Shown here piece after piece: positions 36,081-48,674 of a DNA stretch of 64,000 bases. The position numbers and the translations under genes were made by a program. The notes under the pieces are model-generated. The model was not told the DNA's origin and did no database searches. It saw only the letters and a list, made by a program, of their open reading frames with translations. Within the stretch, counting starts at the first letter, position 1. Each line of letters starts with the position of its first letter. Source of the stretch: Uloborus plumipes (lineage: Eukaryota > Arthropoda > Arachnida > Araneae > Uloboridae); assembly GCA_038373865.1 (NCBI GenBank), contig JAXGGA010001018.1, forward strand, positions 109,385 to 173,384. Reading direction: 5' to 3'.

Positions 36081-36979
36081 GTTAACGAAAAGTTAAAGAA
36101 AACATCAGCAAATTACACTCAAAATCACAAAACACTTCTTCAAAGACGCCACACATCCTTCGCTACAAAATTTCGTCCTTAATAAGTTTTAAAAGCAGAT
36201 TCCGACTCAATTTTCTCCGGGGCTTTAGAAAACTCATCACACATTCCAGTTCGAGCTATCATAGCGAGATGACAGGTTTCCATGAATCCCTGCCCCTTAA
36301 TCCTCCTCCTCGAGTATCCATCCCGTTTGGGTGTCACTCAGATTTGTGCACATAAACCAGGTAGTAACTGCGCCGAACTTTGAATCTCTGATAGATGACT
36401 GGAAAGGGCTCTTCTGTTAATATACATAGTTAAATATAATATTTATATTAAAAATAGTTAACAAAAAATTAAAGAAATCATCAGCAAATCAAGCTCAAAA
36501 TCGCAAAACACTTCTTTAAAAATGCCACACATCCTCCGCTACAAAAATTCCGTCCTTAATAAGTCTTAAAAGCAGATGACTGGAAACGGCTCTTCTGTTG
36601 ATATAAATAGTTAAATACAATATTTATATTAAAACTAGTTAACGAAAAATTAAAGAAATCATCAGAAAATCAAACTCAAAATCACAAAACACTTCTTCAA
36701 AGACGCCACACATCCTTTGCTACAAAATTCCGTCCTTAATAAGCTTTAAAAGCAGATTCCGACCCAATTTTCTCCGGGGCTTTAAACAACTCATCAAATA
36801 TTCCAGTTCGAGCTATCATAGAGGGATGACAGGTTTCCACGAATCCCTGCCCCTTAATCCTCCTCCTCGAGTACCCATCCCGTTTGGGTGTCACGCAGAT
36901 TTGTGCACATCGACCAGGTCGTAACTGCGCCGAGCTTTGAATCTCTGATAGATGACTGGAAAGGGCTCTTCTGTTGATT
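36081..36979 (+). repeat. Three-copy local tandem duplication, middle copy deleted
   Basis: Copies start GTTAACRAAAARTTAAAGAAA at 36081, 36457 and 36638 (376, 181 and ~342 bp). Each has CACAAAACACTTCTTCAAAG-like sequence, a GCCACACATCCT block, CGTCCTTAATAAG and GATGACTGGAAASGGCTCTT, joined by an AATATTTATATTAAAA linker. Copies 1 and 3 also have a ~190 bp GC-richer middle (ATCCCTGCCCCTTAATCCTC ... GATTTGTGCACAT) that copy 2 lacks. No continuous coding frame spans it. Confidence 0.88.
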
Positions 36980-39900
36980 AAATTTGGTCTTAAAACTTAT
37001 TAGTTTATTAGGTGTGACAAGGAACCGTAATTTCGTTACTTTGCTTGGAGTTTGGTAGAGAACAGAGTACTATTCTTGCTTTGCATATGACTTGGGGCAT
37101 TTATTGTTTAGCATAATAAGGACATTATATGGAGGCTATAACAGTTAAGGTTTTATGAAAATACGGTGTAAATTAATATTTTCAAATCAATCAGTCGATA
37201 CAAGATATGAGTTTAAATATTGATTTTTATTTATCTTTTTATTTTATTTTTTTCGTATAATTTTAGAAAAATGCTAAGATGTAAGGAATTATGTCTCAGC
37301 TATTTCGATCAAACATCGCAAAACAAATTATGCTATAATTTTATGTGGACAGTTGAAACTCAAATACTGGTTAATCTGCCTTCAATTGCTTGATTCTTAA
37401 TTTATTCAGTTTAATGCATTTTGAAAATATTTTTTTACAAATAATCGTAACCAAATTAGTCAAAAGAAAACATGCCTAAATTTTACGTTAATCGTTGAAA
37501 CTCAAATCCTGGTTAGATTATTTCGATTGCTCGAAGCCTTAGTTTTTTTCTTTTTTCAGTTTGATAGATTTTCCAAAAATCTTGCATGCATAGTTTCCAC
37601 ACAAACTCAAATGATGGTTTAAATGTATTCGATTTGCACTAAATATATTTCTGTAAATATTTTAGCCTGTAGTTCACCAAATTACTTTCGTAGGGTGTAC
37701 GTAATAGCCTTTAACGATAAATGGAAATCTAGTATATAATCTAGAAGTGTCCACTAAAATTCTTTTATCATTCAACTTAAGAAAAAAAAATAAATAAAAA
37801 ACAGTCATTTGTAAAGTTTTTAAAAGTAGTAAACACATTGTCAAACATAGTCATTTGAAAAATAAGTATCTAAATATATACTAAAAATTAAATTTGTAAA
37901 CAACTACAAAAAATCAATTTGCAATGGGAAACGCAAAAATATTTTTCGAGAAATCAATTTTTTTTTTAAGTTTATGAACATATTATTAGTAATTGTGATA
38001 CTATGCCAAAACTATAATTATTTTAATCGTTTTTAGCATAATACCAGGATACCCAGAAAAAACATACTCGTTTAATTGCCGTACTACACAATTTTGCGCA
38101 CAAAAACAGTTTGAAAAATGAACAATTTTATTATAAACAAATATCAAATGCGTGAACAAATATCGTAACTAAATATTAATACTAAAGCAAAATAATAATA
38201 ATTTGTGATATAAAAAAATAAAGTTAAAAATAACCAAGACATAGAACTTACAGCATGCTAAAGGAAAATCTTTAAAAAATCGTTTTGTGTGTACTTTATT
38301 TAATTATTTTTGTCTACGCGAGACTTTAACTCCTCACCCAATTAAAATACCCAAGTAATGAAAAGAAACCCTAATTCTATTATTTATTAATTTTCTATTA
38401 ATTTGTATAGTTCAAAGCGAACCCATATCATTAAGTGATTGATAATGATAAAGTTTCACCGATGAAAAAAGACACATTTAAAATAACAGTATACATTTTA
38501 TAAATTAGTTTGTACATTTCTTAATTTAAAATCGATTATTTATTTTTGGTAAATAATTTGAATACTGGTATTTTAATTTTATTTTTTAAATATTAGTTTT
38601 AGGAACTAGCAAATTAGCACGAAATAACAGTAACCAGTATAAGGAAATAATGGTCTTGCAATCATAGGGTATTATCCTATTGTTTTCTTTATCACTTCAA
38701 TTAAAGACATAAATAATTACTGGGTATGTAGGTCGAAGTCATTTTAAGATTTTTTGCTTTGAAAGGTTTATTAAAGTTTTCGTGCAACTAGTTTTCTTTC
38801 CTATTTTCTTGTGTTTTTCTCTTTCTTAATAAATGATAAGAAAAATAGTGAAATGTCGAACAAAATATCGGAAATTTGTCGGGAAACCCCAAAATCTTTG
38901 TTTTTTTTATTTTTCGCTGTAATTAAAATGTATAAAAATTCTTCCAACTTTTCTTTTCAATTGTATTTACCGATGTTACGCTATGACGACAGGGGTAGGA
39001 AATAAGGAATAAAACCATTTAAAAAAAACTGCAAAAAGTAATTAAAAAAATAAAAACATAAAAATTTGGCTATTTGTAAACCCTTCCCCTTGTGCAAATA
39101 GTTTGAAAAAAAATGTTTGCTCTTCAAAAAATAAAAAGATATTTAAAAATTAACTTTTAATAACGAATATTATTATTAAAGTTTGCGTTCACATATTTCT
39201 TGCTTCTATCTATCCATCTTTTCTCAGTAGGTTCTCACCAGGTCAGCCGTAAGATGATAAAGAAAAAAAAAGAATGGAGATAGCTTAATAAAAACGCCAA
39301 AGTTATAAAAGTTAAGATTTGAACTTGCCGAAATTAATTCGTCAGCATCCTAAATTTGATTTGTCCGCAAGACAAAATTGGAAAGGACGCATACCTCATA
39401 CTCAGAAAATGAGGTAACAATTCACTGGCTGTACATTGCTTCTTTTACCATTGTTCCAAGTGAAATAAGACACATATGATGAGGAGCGGAAGTAGGAAAG
39501 AATATAATAAGAATAATACAATTCCGACCACGAAATGGAAATGATTGCAGCAGCTGGCCAATTCTTGCGGTAGAGAACAAAGTACCTTATCAGCTGGTAT
39601 GCAGAGCTATCCACATTTTTTTTTTCTCCTCAACCGCAAGAACCACTTCAGAGTTTCATCTTTTTCCACTCGAAGAAAAGAAAGATGAACAGATAATACG
39701 AAATAAGAAGGAGTGGAGTGAGAGGAGATATAAAAAAGAAGGATAAAAAGGAAAAAACTCACTCGTTGGGTGGGTAGGTATGAAATGAGTGAAGAGAGAA
39801 AAATGGTAAGAAAAATACTTTCAATTCTTTCCAGTGAAGATTCGTCACGGACTTCTTATATGGTCTAGAGGTTTCTAGTTTGGAACAAATCTTCTGATGA

Positions 39901-40670
39901 TGAATAACTGGTGTTTCTCTTTCGCTGTCTTTTGGCCGCCATCCACTAAAGGAACCTATTTTCTGAGTGATTTTGCGGAACTGTATGAAAAGAAAATGCC
40001 ACGGATATGTCTCTTTTTGGCTTTTTTGTCCACATATTTTATTCATGAAACTTGCGTTATGAATATTGTCTTACATCAACCGAATCATGAAATGGAAGAA
40101 GTGCGATAAATAGTTAATAGCCTTGATATATTTTTTTTAATTTATAAGTGCATCGACTTATAAATAGAAAATAGACACAAGTACTTTGTCAATGGATCTC
40201 AAGTAATGATTAACGCATGCATTTGGAAGAAAAAATGCTATACAGTGCGAGGTTCTTCATTTTACAAAATTCTTTCTGAAACGCTAAGAATGTTTAGGTT
40301 TTTCTTGGAGCTGCCCCGCCCCCAAACGTAAAACAATAAAGTGCAAACTATATTCGCAAATATACTTTGAGTGAATAGTTATTTTATTTATTTTTTGAAT
40401 TTACTTGATTCTACTGTACAGCTCTAAATATTCACAAATTTCTAATGTAAAATAACTGTCATTAAAGGTTTTTAGTTCTGTAAAAAATATTTAATGGTAA
40501 GGAATATAAAAACGCGAATATTTCGTACATTAATTAAAATGCAGATTTATTAAAAACACACTATTGAAGTTAAAAAGACCGAGTTGAGAGACAAAAGTTG
40601 AGATTTTCATTTTTTAAATAGTAAAACTGCTGGCTGTCCGGCGAATCAGTTTTTTCTTCTTTTTTTAATG
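36980..40670. other. AT-rich stretch without recognisable genes
   Basis: From 39390 to 40110 composition is slightly less AT-rich and short open frames occur on both strands, without recognisable domains. The remainder is AT-rich. Confidence 0.35.
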
Positions 40671-40696
40671 ATATATATCTATATATATATATATAT
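40671..40696. repeat. (TA)n microsatellite
   Basis: Short TA run directly before the reverse-transcriptase remnant. Confidence 0.9.
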
Positions 40697-41089
40697 TCCG
40701 CATTCAGGTATATTGACAACCTAATTATTTTCAACTATCATTCCTTTTATAACGATTCTAAAAATATATATCCTACAGATCTTGATCTCGTTCACACTAA
40801 TGATAATATTAAACAAACATATTTTCTAGATTTGCACATCTCTATTACAGAAAATGATTTGAATATTGACCTTTATGATAAAAGACATTCTTTTAATTTT
40901 CACGTTAATAGACTGATTACTTGGGAATCAAACATATCTATCAAAGTTTTTCGCAATACCCTGATTAATGAAATCTGCAAGATTAAAAATATTTGTAACA
41001 AAAATAACTACATTCAAAAAAACATTACTCTTTTGAAATATGCACTTCAATACAATAATGTTCGTCATCTTTTTATTCTAATTATCTAA
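40697..41089 (+). pseudogene. Reverse-transcriptase C-terminal remnant
   Basis: An open frame of ~130 codons enters from the TA repeat and ends at TAA (41087-41089). It begins SAFRYIDNLIIFN, matching the RT palm box (F/Y)RYIDD with the second Asp changed to Asn. It continues with IYPTDLDL, a FLDLHISI stretch, DLYDKRHSFNF and SNISIKVFRN, the usual order downstream of the YxDD box in a group of invertebrate retroelement RTs. The N-terminal fingers and palm are missing and the catalytic Asp is lost, so it is dead. I cannot place it confidently in a clade. The sequence after it carries a 12 bp hairpin (CGAACCAAAGTG 41337-41348 / CACTTTGGTTCG 41374-41385) and ends at another (TA)n, which may be the element's 3' region. 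Confidence 0.6.
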
Positions 41090-41565
41090 AAAAAGCTGGG
41101 CTGTGTCCGGTCAATATACTGTAACCGTAACTTTTATTTCCTACCTGCTGCATGCTTAGTTTTCAGTATCACTCAGATGTTTTTGTCTTCGGGATTTGTT
41201 TAGGTAGCTTTTTTACATTAATTGTTCCTTCCGTTTGAATGTGAGTTTTCTGTGCTTTCTTGGTTTCTTTCAAGGCTTTCGGGGGAGATAACATGTTTTT
41301 GGGACCCTCCCAAATGTTATATAGAAGGAGCCTTTTCGAACCAAAGTGTGGTCTTCCCCCTGATGAAATGCTGCACTTTGGTTCGCTTTTGTATTTTGGT
41401 TTTCATCTTTTCATTTTATTTGCCTGTTTCAATATTAATGTGCTGTTTTGGTTCTAGTGGCTTTGCGCTGACAGTTCAGTACAGGCTTTGATGTTCATGT
41501 ATTTCCATGTATTTTTATGTCTTGGGATTTTAACTTCCTCCCTTTTTAATTATATGTATTTCTGT

Positions 41566-41572
<7 letters not shown>

Positions 41573-41605
<33 letters not shown>
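41573..41605. repeat. (TA)n microsatellite, left of the solo LTR
   Basis: About 16 TA units ending directly at the LTR start. Confidence 0.95.
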
Positions 41606-41609
<4 letters not shown>

Positions 41610-41877
41610 GGGTCGGTTCGTGTCTAGGGTGTCCGCCCGCCGGTTCCCAGCCATGATCAGAGCGTCGTCAACATCACAGAACATTTATTACTCCACATAA
41701 CACATAGTACAGTTGTAACACATAGTAACAACGGGCACGTACGCTTGCGCGTCGAGGAACAAAACGGAAACGTGCTTCTACATCCACTGTCGGTGTCTTA
41801 ATGCTCGCTCGATCTCTTATGCTCGCTAGAGGGCGGTGTTACGCGCGCTCTCTTAAGTGTTGCCACTCATTCCTACA
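41606..41877 (-). mobile_element. Solo LTR, 272 bp
   Basis: Bounded by TGTAGG ... CCTACA, the TG...CA ends of an LTR. It is GC-rich (CGCGC, GTCCGCCCGCCGG) against very AT-rich flanks. On the minus strand there is an AATAAA polyadenylation signal (41684-41689) about two thirds along, fitting transcription on that strand. No second LTR, primer-binding site or gag/pol lies nearby, so it is a solo LTR. It lies inside TA repeats, so no target duplication can be read. Whether it is Gypsy or BEL/Pao is not determinable here. Confidence 0.75.
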
Positions 41878-41880
41878 GGT

Positions 41881-43183
<1,303 letters not shown>

Positions 43184-43297
43184 TATCCCAAGTAGCACAC
43201 TTCGTTTTTTAAAGGTTGTAAAATGGTTATTAACGTTGTGACAACGGATTAAAAACGTTTATAAAACGTTTAAACGTTTTTTGTGCTACCCGGGATA
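43184..43297. mobile_element. ~114 bp MITE, TATCCC-RR-GTAGCACA ends
   Basis: Left TATCCCAAGTAGCACA and right TGTGCTACCCGGGATA are inverted repeats with two mismatches. Between them are palindromic AAACGTTT motifs. Non-coding. Target duplication ambiguous. Confidence 0.65.
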
Positions 43298-44904
43298 TGT
43301 TTGACATCAAATAAATATTTAACGCTGCAATTATTTCTCCACACACAATAAGCAGCTTTGTCTAAAATGTTTCAAACATTATTTAAAATCCTAAATAAAA
43401 AAGAATATTCTTAATATAATAAATTTGCCAACATTACTGAATCTATTTTCCGAAAATATTAAAAATAATTTCCAATTTTCTTTCCAAATTACCCGATGAG
43501 TAATAACGATATTAATAAAATTAACAACTTAATCTTAATCAAAGCACGTGATTTAATAATTTTAAGTAACAATATCAAAACTGTCGTTAAACTTATTACT
43601 TGAAAGATAATTAAGATAGTTTTGCTAGATTGCTAAAATAAAAATATAAAAGAAGAAAATGTGTTACTAAAACATTAACATAGTTTAAGCCACTTAACTT
43701 TTGTTGGCTTTTGAAAATCTGTTTTTTTTTCCTTACATTCTGTAAGGCTTTTTTTACTACGATCAGTTAATCATGTTACTTATGAATATTCATTATGGAA
43801 TAAACTTTGACGCCTAATCTCTTCTTAATCTTTTTTTTTTTTTTTTTTTTTTTTGTAACTTGCCTTCAAATGAGATAAAAAGAAATCATAATATTTTTGT
43901 TTCAGTTTTTAACCGAGTATAGAAATACACACACACGAGGAGGGTCAGCTGAAAAATAGGCAATCAAAAACAAAGTTGTATATGAAAGATGAAGAATAAA
44001 ATATCATAGCACTGATAAAAACAATTTTTTTCAACATTTTTCACCTGCATGATAAGACATTTTAAAGGTAAAAATAAGTTACTTTACTAGAAGATTTAAA
44101 AAGTAGTTTACGTGTAGAAGTGCGAAATAAAAATTTCATGAGCAAAGAGTAAAATGAGAAAATTAATTTAAAGTAATTTTGAGATTCGATCAGACATAAA
44201 GATTTAAAAATATGACTTTGTTCGCTAATGCAAAGGATGTACTCCAAAACAAAATTTAGTTTGTTTTTTGCATAATGGTATTAATCTTAAAGATGCAAAA
44301 AAGATGTTTCATAGTAAGTATTATTAAAAATAATTTATGTGCATTTTTACAAACAGTGAATCTAATTTTCTGCATTTTAATGATATTGAGAAGGGAAAAA
44401 ATCGTACAAGCTCTAACATTAAGTTTTAAGAGTATAAAGAACTACCATTTTGCTCAGAAACGTTTTTAGAGACAATATCGAGAGTTGTCAAACCGAAATG
44501 TACTTAAATAAAAAGTAATCTAAAACGTTTTGTTCAAAATATAAAACGCATGAATAAACAAACATTTATAAAGTGAAACATTGTATTGTGTGGACAATGT
44601 GTGCTTTGTTTGCGTTGATTTTCATTTTAATGAAACTAGTATTACCGTAGGTTAGGTTCTGTAAATAAATTAGATATTTAGTACATAACGTACTAGGTTG
44701 CAATACTGCTGAAAACTAAATGTTTACGCTTGTGTAGAATAAACGTACTGTCGAATCTACTTACAGTTAAATCAAAAGTTGAATAACTGAAAATTGTATA
44801 TTTATAACTTATTGGTTAAAGGTGTAAAACGGAGCGGGTTTATCGTACGGTAGCCGACGTAAAAGTATCAGTTACAGAACTTCTATTGTTGTTGTCGTGT
44901 AACA
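43298..44904. other. AT-rich stretch without recognisable genes
   Basis: Contains a T-run (43831-43854). Short open frames (minus 44062-44247, plus 44275-44469) look non-coding. Confidence 0.4.
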
Positions 44905-45547
44905 CACTGCTAAAAATGTTCCTAAAATTTAACGGTATAAGTTACTGGCATCCATGTTGGCAGTAACTTTTACCGTAAAATACTTTTTTACTGTAAAATT
45001 TACGGAAGAGAAAACAAGAATTGAAGTGGCAAGTGAATAAAGGTGATATGTGACATTTGAATTTCGCCGACTTACACAAAATCAAATCAGTGTATGTTCA
45101 ATTGTGTTAACTTACATGCATCGTTGAAGGGGCAAGTGAATAAAAGTAATATGTGACAATATTTTTAATATCTAGAAAAGTTTTCAAAAAAAAAAAATAC
45201 CTTAACACCTTCATCCATGGTAACAAGTAAATAAAACTAAGATTGTTAAAAATCATCTTTACCCACTTGCCCCTTCAATTAAAAGAGCGAAATACGAACG
45301 ACAAGGATTGAACAAGGGACCCAATATTTTTACACTGCTTTACCAACCACGGTACCAGATGAGACACATCGGGAGAGCGGAAATAGGGTGTCATCTGCAT
45401 CTCACAGTAAGTCATGTGGTGATCAATTGGTGCTGCAATCGCGTTTTTTATTTGTACCATTCACTGTAAAAAAATTTTGTACGGTAAACGCTACATTTTA
45501 CAGTAACATTTACCATAAAAGATTCTTGAATGTTTGCCAGTGCAGTG
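44905..45547. mobile_element. TIR element, family B, copy 2
   Basis: Left end CACTGCTAAAAATG with the GGCATCCATGTTGGCAGTA block and TTTTACCGTAAAA; right end TTACCATAAAAGATTCTTG...CCAGTGCAGTG. The ends and a middle CACAGTAAGTCATG match the copy at 15455-16025. Internally an ~80 bp segment (AAGTGAATAAAAGTAATATG-like) is repeated, and a tRNA-like stretch is present. Non-coding. Confidence 0.7.
45296..45355 (-). repeat. tRNA-like segment inside the family B element
   Basis: On the minus strand: a TGGTTGGTAAAGCAG (box-A-like) and GGGTCCCTTGTTCAATCC (box-B-like) at tRNA-like spacing. The acceptor and anticodon stems do not form, so it is not a functional tRNA. It may be a SINE head. Confidence 0.5.
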
Positions 45548-45664
45548 CCATATTAACCACCATCAAGACAGATGTGCCATTGCCACGAGAGGTTGGACTT
45601 CTTTATTAACATACATGGCAACAAAAGAAAGATTTACAACAGCAAAAAGAGCAAATAACACTCA

Positions 45665-45738
45665 AGCCCCGTCGAGAATCGAGCCCGAGACCTCTTACTT
45701 CTAGGTGAAACTCCTACCCTTGAGATACCCGTGGCCCA
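45665..45738 (-). repeat. tRNA-like sequence, probable SINE head
   Basis: On the minus strand GGCCACGGGTATCTCAAGGG...GGAG (box-A-like) is followed at tRNA spacing by GGTCTCGGGCTCGATTCTCG (box-B-like). Near the end is ACGGGGC. Stems are imperfect. It could be a tRNA pseudogene or tRNA-derived SINE. Confidence 0.45.
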
Positions 45739-46425
45739 GAGAAATCTTAAGCTAGCAGTAAATGCACACACCGTTAATATAGAGAAAATTAATTTACAAT
45801 ATTCCGCTTTAAAATCGGGAAATATTAAATTTAGAAGACATGTACCAGTTTTAATCAAAAATATTTGTTTCTGAACATTTTTGCATTGTTTTTTTTAAAG
45901 ATTAAATTCATTTTTTTTTTAATTTTAGAAACCGTATATAATGTCCTTTTTTTCTGAACACACTTAAGGCGCATTATTCTCAGAACTAGCATAGTATAAT
46001 TAACCTGAGGAGAAAATTTAGTGAAATAATGATGTTTGCATCTGTTAGCTCAGTCCTACACTTTACCTTATCTTGAGAAAGATGACGTAAGAAGGAATTG
46101 AAGCGTTGAGAATTATTGCATATTGTTAAAAAATTTTCCAAATTGATAATTTTAAACTAGTAGTTTTGTTGAGTCTTTAACGCCATTGGTAAGTTTTAAA
46201 TGTTTATGTTTATTTTTTATATTTGCTCAGCCTATGTTTTTTTTTTTACCTTTTTCTTTTAAAATAAAACTACATGACGTCCTATAAAGCCAGGCCAGCC
46301 TTACTAATATCTAGTCAAACTCTTATTTTAAATTATCATGTATACCAAACTGCCTACAATTAACGATACTCAAGACTATTCACCAAAATACTCAACTGAA
46401 AAGTAATGTTATTTTTTCTTTTCAG
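45739..46425. other. AT-rich sequence upstream of the first Sidestep-family exon
   Basis: Probably the 3' part of an intron: it ends in ATTTTTTCTTTTCAG (AG at 46424-46425). No signal-peptide exon was recognised. Confidence 0.5.
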
Positions 46426-46764
46426 AAAAAATTGAAACTGTGTTAGCTGTTGAAGGTGGCAAAGTAGATCTGCAGTGTGACATAACGCCACCCTCTCCGT
46501 CAGACGAAGTCGCCCTAGTGCTGTGGTACAAAGACGAAAGTACTACACCATTGTACAGTTTAGATTCTAGAAGACGAGGACTTTATCAGGCAAAGCACGC
46601 TCCTGGTCAAGAAATAATGGGACGAGCTTTCTTAGATATGTCTACACATCCTACACTACTTAAGCTGGAAAAGTTAAAAGCTGAAGATGAGGGCGAATAC
46701 AGGTGTAGAGTGGACTTTAAAATCGCCCGATCTAGAAATTCATTAGTTATTTTAGAAATCATAA
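46426..46764 (+). CDS. Sidestep-family receptor, exon for Ig domain 1 (partial gene)
   Basis: Encodes 113 codons of a V-type immunoglobulin domain of a Sidestep (Side)-like transmembrane adhesion protein. Side proteins are cell-surface partners of Beat proteins and steer motor axons and synaptic partner choice in insects. Visible signatures: VLAVEGGKVDLQC with the first Cys at 46476; the family phrase DEVALVLWYKDE with core Trp at 46524; TTPLYSLDSRR; and DEGEYRCRVDF with the second Cys at 46704, 76 residues from the first. The domain ends RNSLVILEII. The acceptor is TTTTCAG (46419-46425) and the donor GTAAGT (46765-46770). The first exon base is in phase 1 and one base (A) is carried over at the end, so the exon is symmetric (1-1). 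It has no initiator Met; an upstream signal-peptide exon is needed. Nephrin-like names are possible in automatic annotation, but the DEVALVLWYKD/YSLD block points to Sidestep. Confidence 0.92.
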
Positions 46765-47856
46765 GTAAGTAGATATGTTTTAGTTTCAAACTATAAAACA
46801 TGTTTTAGTCTAGTATAATATTTCTTCCCTTATTATGCAAAGTAAACGGCGTATCAATCAAATGTTGGATAACGATGATGTGCTAAAATAAAGTATAGCA
46901 AACATCAATGTATTATTCATTTTAGAGATTATGGATGCAATAATTGTGGGGTTTTCTTTAGGAAAGTAACAAACAAATATAACTGAAATTAAATTTAATT
47001 TGCAAAAGTTCATAAATAATGATTCCGGTGGCATTGTATAATAAAAACCATACAGTTATATCAATTTCGTTCAGCAGGCTTTATTTTATATTGAGCTTAT
47101 CATGAAGTGGTTACTTTATATTTGAACAATAATTTCTATCTCTGTTAAGCAAATCATGTTGGGCACACTTGCCTGCTTTGAGTGTTTATACTTAATTCAC
47201 AAAACACGCATTGCTTCAACAATTAGTAAGACCTAACCGTATATTTCATCTCAACAATTTCCTACAATAGGTTTTTTAAATTAAAAAAATCGATATTTTA
47301 AGTGTACATGCAAATCATTTTGTTATGTTTTTGGAAATAAAATATTAAGATCAGTAAAAACATGCATCGTTCTCAAGCCTTTAGGTCAAGTATGCCGAAT
47401 TCGGCACATACCTCCAGCGTCATTTTGCCTCAATTGCTAAGTGAGTTATTCCTCAATGGACCATTGTGACTTTTTTGGCACCATTTGCATCTCCTAGCAG
47501 CAGTAAGTCCTTCAAAAATACGTAGGTGTGCTTCTTATGGTCTCCTTTGAGATTGGGAAGGAAAAAATTGTTTCCTTAGGGTTAAAAAAAAAGTTGTCCA
47601 GAAAGAGTTTAAAGCATAAAATAAAATTTTAAATCAGCTTTCTGAATCTTAAAATAATTTGCACAAAATCGGTAATTTGTTTCAAATTGAACACTTAGTT
47701 TTGGCTCTGGAAAACTTAGTTGAAATAGTGAAAAATAACATAATTATAACATCCCCAGTTCATTACCATCAGATCCATTTAATATATTCCTTATTAAATA
47801 AATTTGTATGACTTTAAGTTTCAATGGCATTCAACCTTTGGTTGTTATCTTTGACA

Positions 47857-48674
47857 ATACTGCCGTGCGAGACACAAAAGTCGTATCTGCACTTTTTAAT
47901 AAAATTGAGTTATCACCACAAGGTGGCTCTTTGTGACGTATTTTACCTAAATACAAAATTATATGGTCATTTGAGGACGGGAAATATTTTTAAAAAATTC
48001 TGAAAAAGTATCATCTGAATCAAATACATGGTGGCGCAAAACTTTAAAGAGTTATATCTCAGTTTGAGCTCGACTGCAGATATTATTCAACCGCGACGAG
48101 ATGGCCGGTGTCAATCAAATGAGAAAACAAGTCTATTCCTTAAAATAGGTAGCGAAGGAAGAAACTCCAGTGTGCCATATTTGCAAGTTTAGCGCCATTT
48201 TGGCGAAGTGATAAGTTTTATGAAATATTAAATAATTCTTCAAACCACACCTGCATTTGGCGAGGAAGTGAAAACAAGTCTTTGCTTTCTTTATTGCAAC
48301 CCTTATGTTACCATTTTGTTTTTAAATTTAAATGAACAGTTGGAGTGCGCTGCAGTCAATGGCCAATGGCTACGGAAAGATATAAAACCAAGACCCACCT
48401 ACTTTCTTGTATCCAATGAGAAATCTTTCTCGATTGTGCAAAAATTAAAATAGTTTCCTCTTTGGCTAATTTCTCAAATTGGGAGACCAATTAAAGGTAA
48501 GCAAGGAGACGTATTCAAGCTTTATAACCAATGCCGCAATTGTGCATCCCATTCCTCAATTTTCATCTGCGTATCACCCCTTCCTAAAAATGGACAATCC
48601 TGAAGAAAGGAGGAGTCATAGGCCATCTCTGCGAAGTTGAATAATATCACTTTTGCGCTTAGCATGGTAGAATA
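47857..48674 (+). mobile_element. MITE family C, copy 3, split by an insertion
   Basis: Left TIR ATACTGCCGTGCGAGACACAA and right TIR TTGCGCTTAGCATGGTAGAATA frame an interior nearly identical to 25140-25370 (AAATTGAGTTATCACCAC, GGCTCTTTGTGACG, TTATATCTCAGTTTGAGC). At CTGCAGATA the copy is broken by about 560 bp (48083-48645) and then resumes at ATCACTTTTGCGC. Confidence 0.85.
48083..48645. mobile_element. TIR element nested in MITE family C copy 3
   Basis: Left TATTATTCAACCGCGACGAG...ATGGCC and right GGCCATCTCTGCG...AAGTTGAATAATAT are inverted repeats of ~25 bp with mismatches. The junction with the host MITE suggests a short A/T target duplication (ATAT or TTA; ambiguous). The interior has no recognisable gene. 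Confidence 0.75.

Noticed and set aside
39759..40109. Overlapping frames on both strands in a slightly GC-richer segment
   Set aside because: No domain, no splice context, mutually overlapping; insufficient evidence.
46607..46801. Minus-strand frame opposite the Ig1 exon
   Set aside because: Shadow of the clearly coding plus strand.
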